Source: Multifurca ochricompacta (Eukaryota > Basidiomycota > Agaricomycetes > Russulales > Russulaceae). Taken from it: 64,000 nt of DNA. Location of the stretch: assembly GCA_022496185.1 (NCBI GenBank), contig WTXG01000135.1:36818-100817 (forward strand). The letters are read 5' to 3'. Position 1 is the stretch's first letter; each line of letters begins with the position of its first letter. Of this stretch, positions 11,701 through 21,732 are shown in pieces. The translations under genes and the position numbers were made by a program. The notes under the pieces are model-generated. The model saw only the letters and a program-made list of their open reading frames with translations. It was not told the origin of the DNA and did no database searches.

Positions 11701-12117
11701 TCCACCTCAGGCTATGTGTTTTTCTTGGCAAATGGTGCCATTTCATGGTGTTCCAGAAAACAGAAAACAGTAGCACAGTCCACCACTGAGGCCGAATATA
11801 TGAGCCTCTCTGAGGCTGCAAATCAGGCAGCATGGTATAGGACTTTTATGGAGGAATTAGGATATGAGGTGTCCTCTCCTATACTACTCCATTGTGACAA
11901 CAAGGGTGCCGTGGATTTGGCATTAAACCCTGTCACAGGAAGGCGGTCAAAGCATATACCTATCAAGTACCATGCCATTAGGGGGTACATTGAATCGCGC
12001 ATAATCGAATTAGTGCGAACCCCTACAGGTGAGATGCTGGCAGATGGCTTCACTAAGTCTCTACCAAGAGCATCGTTTGAAACCATGGTAAATGGACTTG
12101 GACTTATGCTGGAATGA
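8768..12117 (+). pseudogene. Copia Pol of C2 (protease-integrase-RT-RNase H, two frameshifts)
   Basis: The protease active site MDSGAT lies at about 8792-8809 in a frame one base behind gag. A second net one-base loss near 8890 leads into a 1,048-residue frame (8971-12117). That frame holds the GAG-pre-integrase zinc domain (H-x3-H..C-x2-C near 9180-9300), the DDE integrase core (HSDLVGP, HTDRGGEYVN, QQNGRAERF), a long Pro/Glu-rich linker, RVT_2 reverse transcriptase (KSAFLHGDLDEEIYMEQP; YVDDITI at about 11155) and RNase H (HGFADSSWGD, 11657 onward; SKHIPIKYH near 11950). Apart from the two indels all key residues are present. Confidence 0.9.
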
Positions 12118-12388
12118 GAGAGCTGGAATCTGGAGACTTTGAATACCAGTTTCACTTTCCCACCATGAGAAAAACTCTCAACTTCGAGAGTGATGCAAGA
12201 GGTGTGTATGGTTTCAGTTTGCATAAGCGAATCACCGCAATATGCCTCTGAACACCATGCCTCTCTCACACTCAGAAGAGTTAGAGAAGTTGGATCTCTG
12301 GCTGGCGATATGCTCATTCAATTGTGATGGCAGTGTGCTCATCCAACTCATTTCCCATCTATGACCAGATGCCTTCAGCATGGAGGGA

Positions 12389-12886
12389 TGTTGAACACAG
12401 AAGATGTTCGGTGATGCTTCAGGCATCAGGTGATTAGATTAGCTACTTTGTAGATTAGATTAGATACCGGAGTTTCGGACTATTTACATTATCTTTATTA
12501 CTTTCTTTCTCACATTCCGCAGTAGCTGACTGATACACCATGTAACATGTGATTTCTGTAGTGGCCAATGGCCTTTCTCCCTCATGTTTATTGTCCGGCA
12601 CTTGTGGACTTATTCCCAGTGTGCACAGACCATTTCCCTGGCCCTATGGGTATATAAGGGTGTCTGTTTCGTCTCTTTCACTTCAGAGTTCTTCTAACCT
12701 CTGAAGTGTAAGTTCCTCTTTACTATCTACTTTACTATTAGGCTGACGTTCATATATAGAACTTTCTTTGTCTAGGTCAGTAGTATAGTTAATAGAGTTC
12801 TTCTAACCTCTGAAGTAACTTTCTTTGTCTAGCCTTACACGCTAAAAACTTTACAGTCAGTATGCTGCGCACATGCCTGTTTCACA
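12389..12886 (+). repeat. 3' LTR of C2 (498 bp)
   Basis: Same sequence as the 5' LTR except for two missing bases (a C in each of two C runs near 12640-12652) and one extra A near 12847. It is followed by the GGTAC target duplication. Confidence 0.95.
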
Positions 12887-13163
12887 GGTACTTCCAGAGT
12901 TGTTGCATTTCAGAAGGCACGTAACAGGTAATCTGTTCCACTTTTTGTTGACTCAAAAGACCATGAGCAGTTGCCAGGTCTTCGAATTCTTTGATGAAGA
13001 ACTCAATCAGGTTGCCTGTTTGATCTGAGAAGAAAGGGGCTTGCTGAGAGCAAGGAGGGGGCATCGCAGCAGGACCAGAGATGTGGTTGTTCAATGTCAT
13101 GACTGATGCAGGGGGAGGTGCTGTAGTTGACTGATTATAAGTGGGTAGGGGCTGAACTGGAAG
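12887..13163 (-). pseudogene. G0 Gag segment between C2 and a solo LTR
   Basis: Minus-strand piece of the G0 gag with the start of the retrotransposon-gag capsid domain (MPPPCSQQAPFFSDQ; FIKEFEDLATAHGL; QKVEQITCYVPSEMQQLW). It continues in frame across the removed C2 insertion into the 6330-5832 segment. An apparent start at 13187 is an artefact: those codons belong to the neighbouring solo LTR. Confidence 0.8.
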
Positions 13164-13754
13164 TGTCGCACACAGGTCCTTTGGCATGTGTCAGTTCAGG
13201 TTCAGGTCAGGGTCACAAGGTAATCAAGGTATGCAAGTGTCAAGTCAAGTCAAGATGTCACAGTGCACGGCCAGTGTGGATCAAGGCAACGAGTCTGAAT
13301 GTCGCATGTGAAGTCAGGGTGTTCAGATAGCAAGGCAAGAGCCTTTGCTGGAGCTACTGATGAGCCAAACCCTCTCAAGTCACATCTTGGAAGAGGGCTG
13401 AAGGGACTTCCTAAGGACCTTTGATTGGTACAAGGAGAACAGACTTAGTCTGTCCTTAGATTTATTGCAGTCTTTAAATACAGTGTAGCTACTATGAAGT
13501 CATAGTCTAGAGTCTTGTACAAATGATATCATAACAAGTCACAATGGTCATGACATCACCTATGAGATCATACTAAGGTCACAAGGTCTATGACATCAGC
13601 TATGAGATCATCAATCAGATGACATGGGAGTTGAATCCCTTGTCCAGACTATGGCCATCAGATAAGTGGATCTGATAAGGTATACAGTGAAAGAAAGGGA
13701 CATAGAAGACAGAAAAGGGGAGAAAATGCGAAATACTAGTAAGAAAGTGTCACA
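13164..13754 (-). repeat. Solo LTR, family H copy 1 (591 bp)
   Basis: Minus-strand LTR (TGTGACAC...TGTGTGCGACA) with a TATTTAAAG promoter-like core and an AATAAA-like tract downstream. It is flanked by the exact duplication GGAAG (13159-13163, 13755-13759). Copy 2 of the same family spans 30274-32906. No internal element sequence remains, so it is a solo LTR. It sits inside the G0 gag and its removal restores the frame. Confidence 0.8.
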
Positions 13755-13839
13755 GGAAGCAAAGATTGATGTTGGAGCAAGGGTGAAGGAGGCAAGACTG
13801 TATTGAAACTAGATGGAGTGAGAAAGGAGGCTGGTCTTA
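13755..13839 (-). pseudogene. G0 Gag short segment between LTR-H and G1
   Basis: 85 bp that read in frame on the minus strand and join the segment right of G1 (28789-29205) with the one left of the solo LTR (12887-13163) once the insertions are removed. Its coding frame is the only evidence for its identity. Confidence 0.65.
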
Positions 13840-14418
13840 TGTTACGAACCCTGTCTTCTCCCGTTTTCTTCTTTCTACCCAATGACGACCCTTCCCTGCC
13901 ACCCACTCTTCATTATCAGATCATGTCCCCATCGTGGGATCCCTCACGTGCTCTCTGTCCATCCACGTGACCTCCTTGTTTATCTCTGTGTGTTCGTTAT
14001 CGTCTATGCTTATCAGTTATCTCCTTATCGTACGAACGGACATTTACTTAATTCCCTATCAGTAGAAGCTAGGCTTTACGCCCTCCGCTTTCAGATATTT
14101 GGGCCCACTTGACTCCGTGATTCTTATCTATAGACGCCCGTCCTCTTACGTATATAAGTCAGCTATAGTGTACACTGTAGAGCTCAGACTCGACTTATTG
14201 AATACATCGGTGCCTGTCTTCTGGACATCCCCTTTGAAACTCTGACTCGTTCGTCTCAGTGCTTCTGGCACTTTCCACTTAACATTGTCTCAAGGGGCAG
14301 CCCTTCGGACTTTGACTCACCTCACCCGAACTCCAGGAAGCCCTATTGACTTCCTACCTGAAACTGTAGATCAAGCTGTCACACAAGTCGTGTGGAACGT
14401 CCCGCACCAGACGTAACA
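13840..14418 (+). repeat. 5' LTR of G1 (579 bp)
   Basis: TGTTACGAACC to ACGTAACA. The TATA box TATATAAG is at 14151. The likely transcript start is about 14186, 35 bp downstream, where AGACTCGACTT begins (14186-14196). That 11-mer is the exact complement of 14421-14431 just after the LTR (see findings). Confidence 0.93.
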
Positions 14419-14420
14419 TC

Positions 14421-14431
14421 AAGTCGAGTCT
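14421..14431 (+). promoter_or_regulatory. Putative self-priming primer-binding site of G1
   Basis: AAGTCGAGTCT, two bases after the 5' LTR end, is the perfect reverse complement of 14186-14196 within the LTR. In the Tf1/sushi branch of Ty3/gypsy elements the 5' end of the transcript folds onto the PBS and primes reverse transcription. The same pair is present in G2 (26728-26738 and 26963-26973). Confidence 0.7.
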
Positions 14432-14437
14432 CTCATC

Positions 14438-15951
14438 GTGGCTTCCAGCCGCAGTCAGACCCTCTTTCAAGAAGAACTCATCGAACGCAGAGACGAGCAT
14501 AATCTTTCACAGCAAGTACTTGGCTCTGCCACCTGGAAAGATTTTGAGTCCGAGTTTGGATACTACGTCTATCACGACAGAAGATACCAACCGGTAGAAT
14601 ACGACGACGAGAAGAGAGTTTGGTATCGTATCCGATACTCGGATAGCCGACACTCTTGGGTTACTACAGGACCCACCCCACCTGAATTTGGATTAGGACC
14701 GTGGAGAGAAAATCCCCCGGCCATTGTCACGGACTCTGAACCAGAAGAGTACGTAGAAGAACCTAGTGAAGAAGCACTGGTATTAGCGTTGACTACCACC
14801 CCAGTTGCACCTGGAGTTGCCACGTCCAGAGCCCCTGCTTTGACAACTCCCCAGATCTCGATACAATCTACCGACACTGTCACCCCATTCTATCAAGAAA
14901 TGTCTACCATTGCCGCCCAGCTCCCAGACCCAGCTCCTCCCCCACCACCGCCTCCAGCTATGCTGCCACCAAACATTCCCCCGCCATCAGGACGTTTGTC
15001 AGGAGTACTGCCACAAACGTTTACAGGGGACCAATCACAAAGTAAAAAGTTCATGTTGGAATTCACCACCTTCAAAACTTTAATCACGATGTTCCCCAAA
15101 TCATCAACCCTTTCCAGCGCGCCAATCTCTTCCTATCGTTAATCCGAGGAGAGGCCGTGGATGACTGGACAATGGAGCAGCTGGAATGGCTGAACGAGGA
15201 AATTGAAAACAGGCGTCGCACCACAAGCGAAGGCCTTTGGGAGACCATTGCCCAGAGGTTCAAGGACGCATTCACAGACGGACAGGCCAAGCAGAAGGCA
15301 GCCTGAGAATTGAAAGCTCTAAAAATGGAGAAGGGAGAACTGGACGCCTATGTAGCAAAGTTCAGAAGTTTGGCCAATAGGGCTGGTTATGACACAGACG
15401 AAGAGGCAACGCTGGACCTCTTCTCCCAGGGGCTGCCCAACCCCCTGGTAAAGAATATCATCCAGTTCCATCATCCCAATGACTGGGATACATGGGTTGA
15501 CGCTGCTAGACGACAGCAGCAGGATTACCTCGACTTCCAAACGCGCTTTGGGGTCGATACAAGGAAGGGAAAGACCCGCGACCAATGGAAGGCCGCCTTT
15601 GGGATTAAACCCGCGCACACCAGCCAGAGGGATCCAAACGCAATGGATACTTCTGCTGACAGAACCAGAGCACAGGTCGCCCTTACAGAAGACAAAAGGC
15701 AGACGTTAATGAAAGAAGGACGGTGCTTTCGCTGCAAAGCACAAGGGCACATGTCAAGGGAATGCCCGAAGAAGGGAGTACGTGCAGCAGAAGCAACTGT
15801 TACACCTATCCGCAACAACCCACCAACGGCTGACAAGAAAACGACGACGAAGGAGGAAAAGGCACAAGAAATATGGGCCAATATGATGAAGGAGAGTGAA
15901 GAAGTGCGGGCCATTCTAGTAGAAAAAGCATTCGCAAAGAAGGATTTTTGA
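14438..15951 (+). pseudogene. Gag of chromovirus G1 (frameshifted)
   Basis: Frame 14438-15142 starts at a GTG; no ATG precedes it in frame, and G2 also has GTG there. It carries an acidic and Pro-rich N-terminus. A base is missing near 15078 relative to G2, after which 15119-15951 continues the capsid domain (DDWTMEQLEWL, VAKFRSLANRAGYDTDEEATL). A TGA at 15304 replaces an Arg codon present in G2. The C-terminal zinc knuckle CFRCKAQGHMSREC is at about 15724-15765. The frame ends at TGA 15949-15951 after a T5 run, where pol starts one base back. Confidence 0.88.
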
Positions 15952-18900
15952 CCAGCTCAAACCCATCGGCCTGGGCGCGAGCATTACATGTAACCTCTGT
16001 GTATACTAGTCGCTTCAAATCTTTGAAAATACCAGTACATTTTGAGACTACACAGAGGACGGCCGACCATGACATCCTGATCGACTCAGGAGCCACCGAC
16101 AACTTTATCAGCCCGCGGATGGCGAGAACCATGGGACTGGGGATGCTGGCACTCCCCCAGGAAAAGAATATCTGGAATATTGATGGAACTGCCAATCGAG
16201 CAGGAAAAATCACGCACTACACCGACCTTAGTGTCCAAGTAGGAGAAAAAACGAAAGTCATACGTTTCCTGGTCACTAACTTAGGCGAAGAAGATTTAGT
16301 GCTGGGATACCCGTGGCTCACCGCGTTCGAACCTAAGATCAACTGGAGCGATGCCACCATGGACAGAGATTCCTACCCCGTTCTCATCACATCATTAGGG
16401 TACGACTATGTAGCTCAACACTCGATAGTGCGAAGGGTGGAAGAAGAAGAGGAAGACCCAGGCTGTTGCTTTGCTACCAAAGCATCGGAACTTGCGCAGA
16501 AAGCAATGGAAGGACATGCAGAGAGAACCTTTGAAGAGGTAGTGCCCAAGGAGTACCACCGGCACTGGAGGGTGTTCTCGGAAGAGGAATCGCAACGTTT
16601 TCCCCCTGTGAGACCATGGGACCACGCCATTGATTTCACACCTGACACCCCAATGGCAATCGACTGTAAAATTACCCACTATCCCAGGCAGAACAAACAG
16701 CACTCAAGACGTTCCTCACGGAACATCTTGCCAAGGGGTACATCCGTCCGTCTAAATCACCATACGCATCACCGTTCTTCTTCATCAAGAAGAAGGATGG
16801 CAAACTTCAACCTGTACAAGACTACCGACAGATAAATGCCCACACTGTAAAGAATACTTACCCGTTGCCACTCATATCGGAACTCATCAATACTATGCGA
16901 GACAAGTCCTTATTTTCCAAATGGATGTCCGCTGGGGCTACAACAATATTCGGATCAAGGAGGGAGACCAGTGTAAAGCAGCGTTTAAGACCAACCAGGG
17001 GCTCTTTGAACCAAACGTCATGTTCTTTGGCCTTACCAACTCGCCCGCCACCTTTCAGTCTATGATGAACCACATCTTCCATGACCTTATTCTTACTGGT
17101 GAAGTGGTGGTATACATGGATGACATACTAGTGGCTACCACAGACAACCTGATCCACCATCGAGAACGAGTACACCAGGTGCTAGACATCCTATGCGAAC
17201 ACGATCTGTACCTTAAACCAGCCAAATGCTCATTCGAACAACGGAGCGTGGAATATTTGGGAGTCATCCTGGAAGGAGGACACGTACGGATGGACCCAAT
17301 AAAAGTACAAGGAATCAGGGAATGGCCCATACCTACATGTGTCAAGGATGTGCGATCCTTCATCGGGTTTTGCAACTTCTATCGACACTTCGTCAAAGGA
17401 TTCTCAGGGATCGCCCAACCACTAAACGGATTGTTAAAGAAGGATGTACCTTGGCATTGGACAGAAGAACAACAGCAAGCCTTTGAACAGATCCGAGACA
17501 TCGTTGGCTCAGAACCAGTCCTCCTACAGCCGGATCTGAAGAAACCCTTTGAACTCGAAGTCAATGCATCCCGCTTTGCCAACGGTGCCGTACTAAACCA
17601 GAGGGATACAGCGGGATTACTTCACCCAGTTGCCTTCTATTCAGAGACATTTTCACCAGCGGAACGAAATTATGATATCTGGGATAGAGAACTGCTTGCT
17701 ATTGTAAAAGCGCTATGACATTGGCGACCATACCTGGCAGGAACACCTCACAAGACCATCATTCATACTGATCACTCCAACCTACTCTATTGGAAGGAAC
17801 CCCACAAAATTAGTCGAAGAGTTGCGCGCGAAGTCCTAGAGCTGGAAGAATACAACTTTGTGTTGAAACATATTGCAGGAAGTTGCAATGCACGCACAGA
17901 TGCCCTGTCAAGACGACCCGACTTCAGTAGTGGCGAAGAAGACAATAATAATATCACGGTACTCCCAGAAGAGGTTTTTGCAAGGCAAGTGGTCGTAAGC
18001 CTCCATGACATGGACCTGTGGGCGCAGGTGTCACAAAACATGAACCAACAGTTATGCCAATCCTGGGTAGAGGCCCATAACCTGAAACAAGTCGACGGCT
18101 TGTGGTGGAAAGACAGGGATCGTCTCGTTGTCACCGGTGGCGACAACATTAAGAGGGGGGTGATCCATTTTCACCACGATCTCCCCTCCGCTGGACACCC
18201 TGGCATTGCCAATACATACACTCTGGCCAAACGAGACTACTGGTGGCCGAACATGAAGAAGGACATAGAGGACTATGTGAAAGGATGCGCGGAATGCCAA
18301 GCCAATAAAGTGAACACGCACCCGCATCCACCAGCACCCTTCCCGATCACACCCATGGCCTTGCAACCATTCCAAACCATTGCCATGGACTTCATCGTGA
18401 AACTCCCCATATCCCGAGGCTTTGACTCCATCTTGACTATCACCGATCATGACTGTTCAAAAGCAGCATTATTTATACCTTGCAACGAATCCATCACAGC
18501 AGAAGGAGTGGCCAAACTCTACCTTGATCACATCTACAGACATTATGGCCTCCCTGAAAAAATTATTTCAGACTGTGACCCACGCTTCACCTCCGCGTTT
18601 GCCAAAGCACTCTGCAAGGTCCTGGACACAACCCAGAACATCTCGACAGCCTATCACCCACAGACAGATGGACAATCAGAAAGGACAAATCAGTGGCTTG
18701 AGCAATATCTTCGGTTCTGGTGCAACGGACAACAAGATGACTGGGCTGACTGGCTAGCGACGGCCGAGTTTGCACATAACTCCTGGCCCAATGGCACCAC
18801 TAAGACCTCCCCATTTTCACTTATCATGGGATGGACACCACGAACGACTTGGACCGGGAAATCCACGAACGTACCCTCGGCTTCGCAGCGTATCAGCCAA

Positions 18901-19427
18901 TGGGAGGAGATCAGGAAATCAGCCAATGAGAACCTGCTAAAGGCGCAAAAGGCCCTGTCAGACAAACCGTCGAAATTCACACCTTATCAGACCCATGACC
19001 TTGTCTGGCTGGAAGGGAAGAACATTCATATGTCACATCCAACTGCCAAGCTAGCGCCCCGACGTCACGGACCATTCGAGATAACGAGGAAGCTGTCAGA
19101 TGTGTCATACGAACTCAAGCTCCCATCCACATGGAGAATCCATCCGGTCTTCCATGCCAAGCTTCTGACACCTTACAAGGAGACGACTCTCCATGGGGAA
19201 AACTTCCCAAGACCCCCCCTGACCTTATCAATGGAGAAGCCGAATGGGAAGTGGAACAGATTCTAGACTCGCTACGTAAAGGCCGAGGGCGCAAGCTGCA
19301 TTACCTTGTTAAGTGGAAAGGATTCCCAGACTCTGACAACTCGTGGGAGCCAGTCGGAAATATCTTTGCCCCAGCCCTTATCTCGGAGTTCCATGCCCGA
19401 CATCCAGAAGCACCCAAGGACAGTTAA
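15948..19427 (+). pseudogene. Pol of chromovirus G1 with C-terminal chromodomain (broken)
   Basis: Protease LIDSGATDNFI lies at about 16080. RT follows ([16 protein letters not shown] near 16790-16830; YMDDILVAT near 17113-17139), then RNase H (ELEVNASRFANGAVL near 17550). The integrase H2C2 finger (H-x3-H..C-x2-C, about 18170-18300), DDE core (MDFIVKL, CDPRFTS, QTDGQSERTNQ) and GPY/F module (APRRHGPFEI) follow. A chromodomain closes it (WEVEQIL..LHYLVKWKGFPDSDNSWEP, about 19245-19370), which targets integration to modified chromatin in chromoviruses. Net one-base losses occur near 16672, 16919 and 19213. A TGA at 17716 replaces an Arg codon kept in G2. All domains are present but not in one frame. 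Confidence 0.9.
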
Positions 19428-19853
19428 AAGGAGCGACCCTCCCCGCATAAAAAAACCCCCAGTACATGCTTTCACAGCTACATCCTACCACTGAATCCTC
19501 TATCATGTCTTTCATTGCTGCCAACGCTGCCGTCGACGCTTTCACCGCCACCACTGTAGTTGTCGAGAACTTCCCATCCGCTCATCCCTCTACACGCCCA
19601 TCGTCCCCCATCGATTATGAAGCAGCCAAAGCAAGAGTCAAGAACCAATCCCCCAACCCCAATGATGACTTTGAACACAGTGAAGAGCTGCACCCGAATG
19701 ATCTGCTGGGCATGGAGTTAGATGACGAAGTACCAGAATTCCCATTCATTGCTAATAATCCCAACTCCTCCATGTATTTCCCTCTTGAGATCACCATGGC
19801 AGACGGAACCACTGCCATTGCCAAGTACATATTTTACACCAACGGAGGGATGG

Positions 19854-20435
19854 TGTTACGTCCGGTGTGAGACGTCCTGCATGACTTGTGCGACAGCATT
19901 GTCTGTGAGTTCAGATAAGAGGCCAATAGGACCTCTTGGAGTCTCAGTGGAAGAGTCAAAGTCAAAGGGGCTGTTCCCTAGTGACAATGTTGAGCGGAAA
20001 GTGCCGAAAGCACTGAGACGATTGAGTCAAAGGGTTCAAGGGAGAGTCCGAAAGACAAACACCGATGTATTCAATAAGTCGAGTCTGAGGTCTACAGCAT
20101 AGCTAAGACGGACTTATATACGTAAATGGATGGGCGTCTATAGATAAGGATATCGGAGTCATGTGGGCCCAAAGATGCGAAAGCGGACGGCGTAAAGCCT
20201 AGCTTCTGATAGGGGATTAAGTAAATGTCCGGTCGTAAAGATAAGAAGATAAGAAAAGACAATCATAGACAAACAGTAGGTACACGAGTCCAAACAATCA
20301 GTCACGGGGATGGAAGCAACACATGTGAGGGGTCCCAGGAGGGAGACGTAATGAGAAAGTGAAGGGTCGGTGGACGAGTGGGGTCCCTGTTGGGGAGAGT
20401 GAAGAAAATAGGGCTACTGGGCCCTGTTCGTAACA
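19854..20435 (-). repeat. 3' LTR of G2 (582 bp)
   Basis: Identical to the 5' LTR except for one CpG transition, and preceded on the minus strand by the purine tract AGAAGGGAGGGTGA (20449-20436). Confidence 0.93.
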
Positions 20436-20466
20436 TCACCCTCCCTTCTGGTTCGAGCTGACCCAG

Positions 20467-21660
20467 CTAGAAACGCGCACCATCATCATCCTGTATCAAG
20501 TCCACATAATCATCCGCCAGATTTCGATCCTCCACAGTGTAGGTTTCTTTGGCCGCGCATTGATGTGTACGCAGGAAACCGTATGGGCCGCGCCGTCCGC
20601 ACTGGCGACACAGGTCATACACTGGACAGTCGAGCTCGCGATGTCCCGCATTGTGTCGTAGACATTTTCCACACCATCCCGAAGGGTTGACAATGGTGGG
20701 AGCGACCCCCAGTTGTCGGAAGATGCAGAATCTGCTCCAGTGGAGGTTGCTTCGGCAGTGACGACACCATTTGCGATTGAGGGGGCAGTTCCAACTAATG
20801 TGGTACTTGCTATCGCATCGCCAGCAAGTTTCTCCTCGGGGATTCTCATGCATCCGCGGCATCTTGAATCGGTTCGGCAGCAGTTGTGGTGCTGCTCCTA
20901 ACGATCGTGGAGGAAGGGGTCGGGCGTAGGTGTCGGCGTACCTCTCTGCAATGGTCTGATATGCGTCCCCTCTCTCCAACCTTTTCCGAATCTCCGTCAA
21001 CTCCTGCTCGACTTGGAACATGCCTCTTGTAAGCCTTGTCATCTGCTTCGCATATTCCTTATACTGGGTATTGAGCGTGGTGCGAAGTGCGAGGGTCTTC
21101 CGCAGTCTCATCACTTCGGCCTTGAGACGCGGGAGTCGCATGTCGTTCAGCACCTCATCGATTGCAAAGGCTCGAGGGTCGTCAGCTGCAAGATGTCCCA
21201 GCTGTTTGTCGCTCATCGTGTGGTGAAGACGACCTGTGTATCGCTCTTCCAAGTAAACCGGGGCCCCATACACAGGCCCATCCTTTTTCATGCAACCGGC
21301 GACATCCATCCCTCCATTGGTGTAGAATATGTACTTAGCTATTTCTTTTGTTCCATCAGCCATTGTGATTTCGAGTGGGAAGTACATGGAGGAGTTTGGA
21401 TTGTTGGCGAAGAATGGGAACTCAGGTACTTCGTCGTCTTGCTCCATGTCAAGGAGATCGTTTGGATGGGGTTCTTCGGAGTGGGTGAAATCGTCGTTTG
21501 GATTGGGCGACTGGTTCTTAACACGTTCCTCAGCAGCTTCGTAGTCGATGGGAGTGGAAGGACGAGTAGAGGGATGAGCGGAAGGGAAAGCTTCCACGAC
21601 CACCGTAGTGGCAGCGAAGGCGTCAATAGCAGCGGAGGCAGCAATGAAGGAAGAAGACAT
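20467..21660 (-). CDS. Third ORF of G2: 397-aa protein with four zinc-knuckle-like motifs
   Basis: Intact frame from ATG 21660 to TAG 20467, lying between pol (72 bp away) and the 3' LTR (31 bp). Residues 1-115 are acidic and Ser/Pro-rich. About 165-232 is highly charged and helical, a possible coiled coil. 279-292 and 299-312 are canonical C-x2-C-x4-H-x4-C knuckles. 330-345 is C-x2-C-x6-H-x4-C and 351-368 is C-x2-C-x11-H-x-C. The C-terminus is acidic. No signal peptide or membrane helix. It is separate from Gag, which has its own knuckle. A nucleic-acid-binding or chaperone role is inference. How it is translated downstream of pol is unknown: spliced or subgenomic mRNA, or reinitiation. Confidence 0.85.
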   Translation of the reverse strand: MSSSFIAASAAIDAFAATTVVVEAFPSAHPSTRPSTPIDYEAAEERVKNQSPNPNDDFTHSEEPHPNDLLDMEQDDEVPEFPFFANNPNSSMYFPLEITMADGTKEIAKYIFYTNGGMDVAGCMKKDGPVYGAPVYLEERYTGRLHHTMSDKQLGHLAADDPRAFAIDEVLNDMRLPRLKAEVMRLRKTLALRTTLNTQYKEYAKQMTRLTRGMFQVEQELTEIRKRLERGDAYQTIAERYADTYARPLPPRSLGAAPQLLPNRFKMPRMHENPRGETCWRCDSKYHISWNCPLNRKWCRHCRSNLHWSRFCIFRQLGVAPTIVNPSGWCGKCLRHNAGHRELDCPVYDLCRQCGRRGPYGFLRTHQCAAKETYTVEDRNLADDYVDLIQDDDGARF

Positions 21661-21732
21661 GTTGGTTTGTGGTTAGGACGTTGCTGGTAAAGCTTTGTTC
21701 TGGGGAAGAAACGTCGGAGGTTTGCTCTCCTT

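Larger units (their letters stand above)
6331..12886 (+). mobile_element. Complete Ty1/copia element C2
   Basis: Full-length element of 6,556 bp with two nearly identical LTRs (6331-6829, 12389-12886) and the exact target duplication GGTAC at 6326-6330 and 12887-12891. The PBS starts right after the 5' LTR (6830-6841) and a short purine tract (12381-12388) precedes the 3' LTR. Order: leader 6842-7757, gag, protease, integrase, reverse transcriptase, RNase H, which is the copia order. The LTRs appear to differ only by three single-base indels in homopolymers, so the insertion is young. Two apparent frameshifts near 8760 and 8890 break the polyprotein. Confidence 0.95.

Noticed and set aside
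12882..13187. ORF beginning at 13187 as a Gag start
   Set aside because: Its first codons lie in the solo LTR ending at 13164; the true Gag frame continues upstream across that LTR.
20467..21660. ORF3 as an envelope gene
   Set aside because: The position fits, but no signal peptide, membrane helix or furin-like site is visible, and the Cys/His spacing is that of zinc knuckles.
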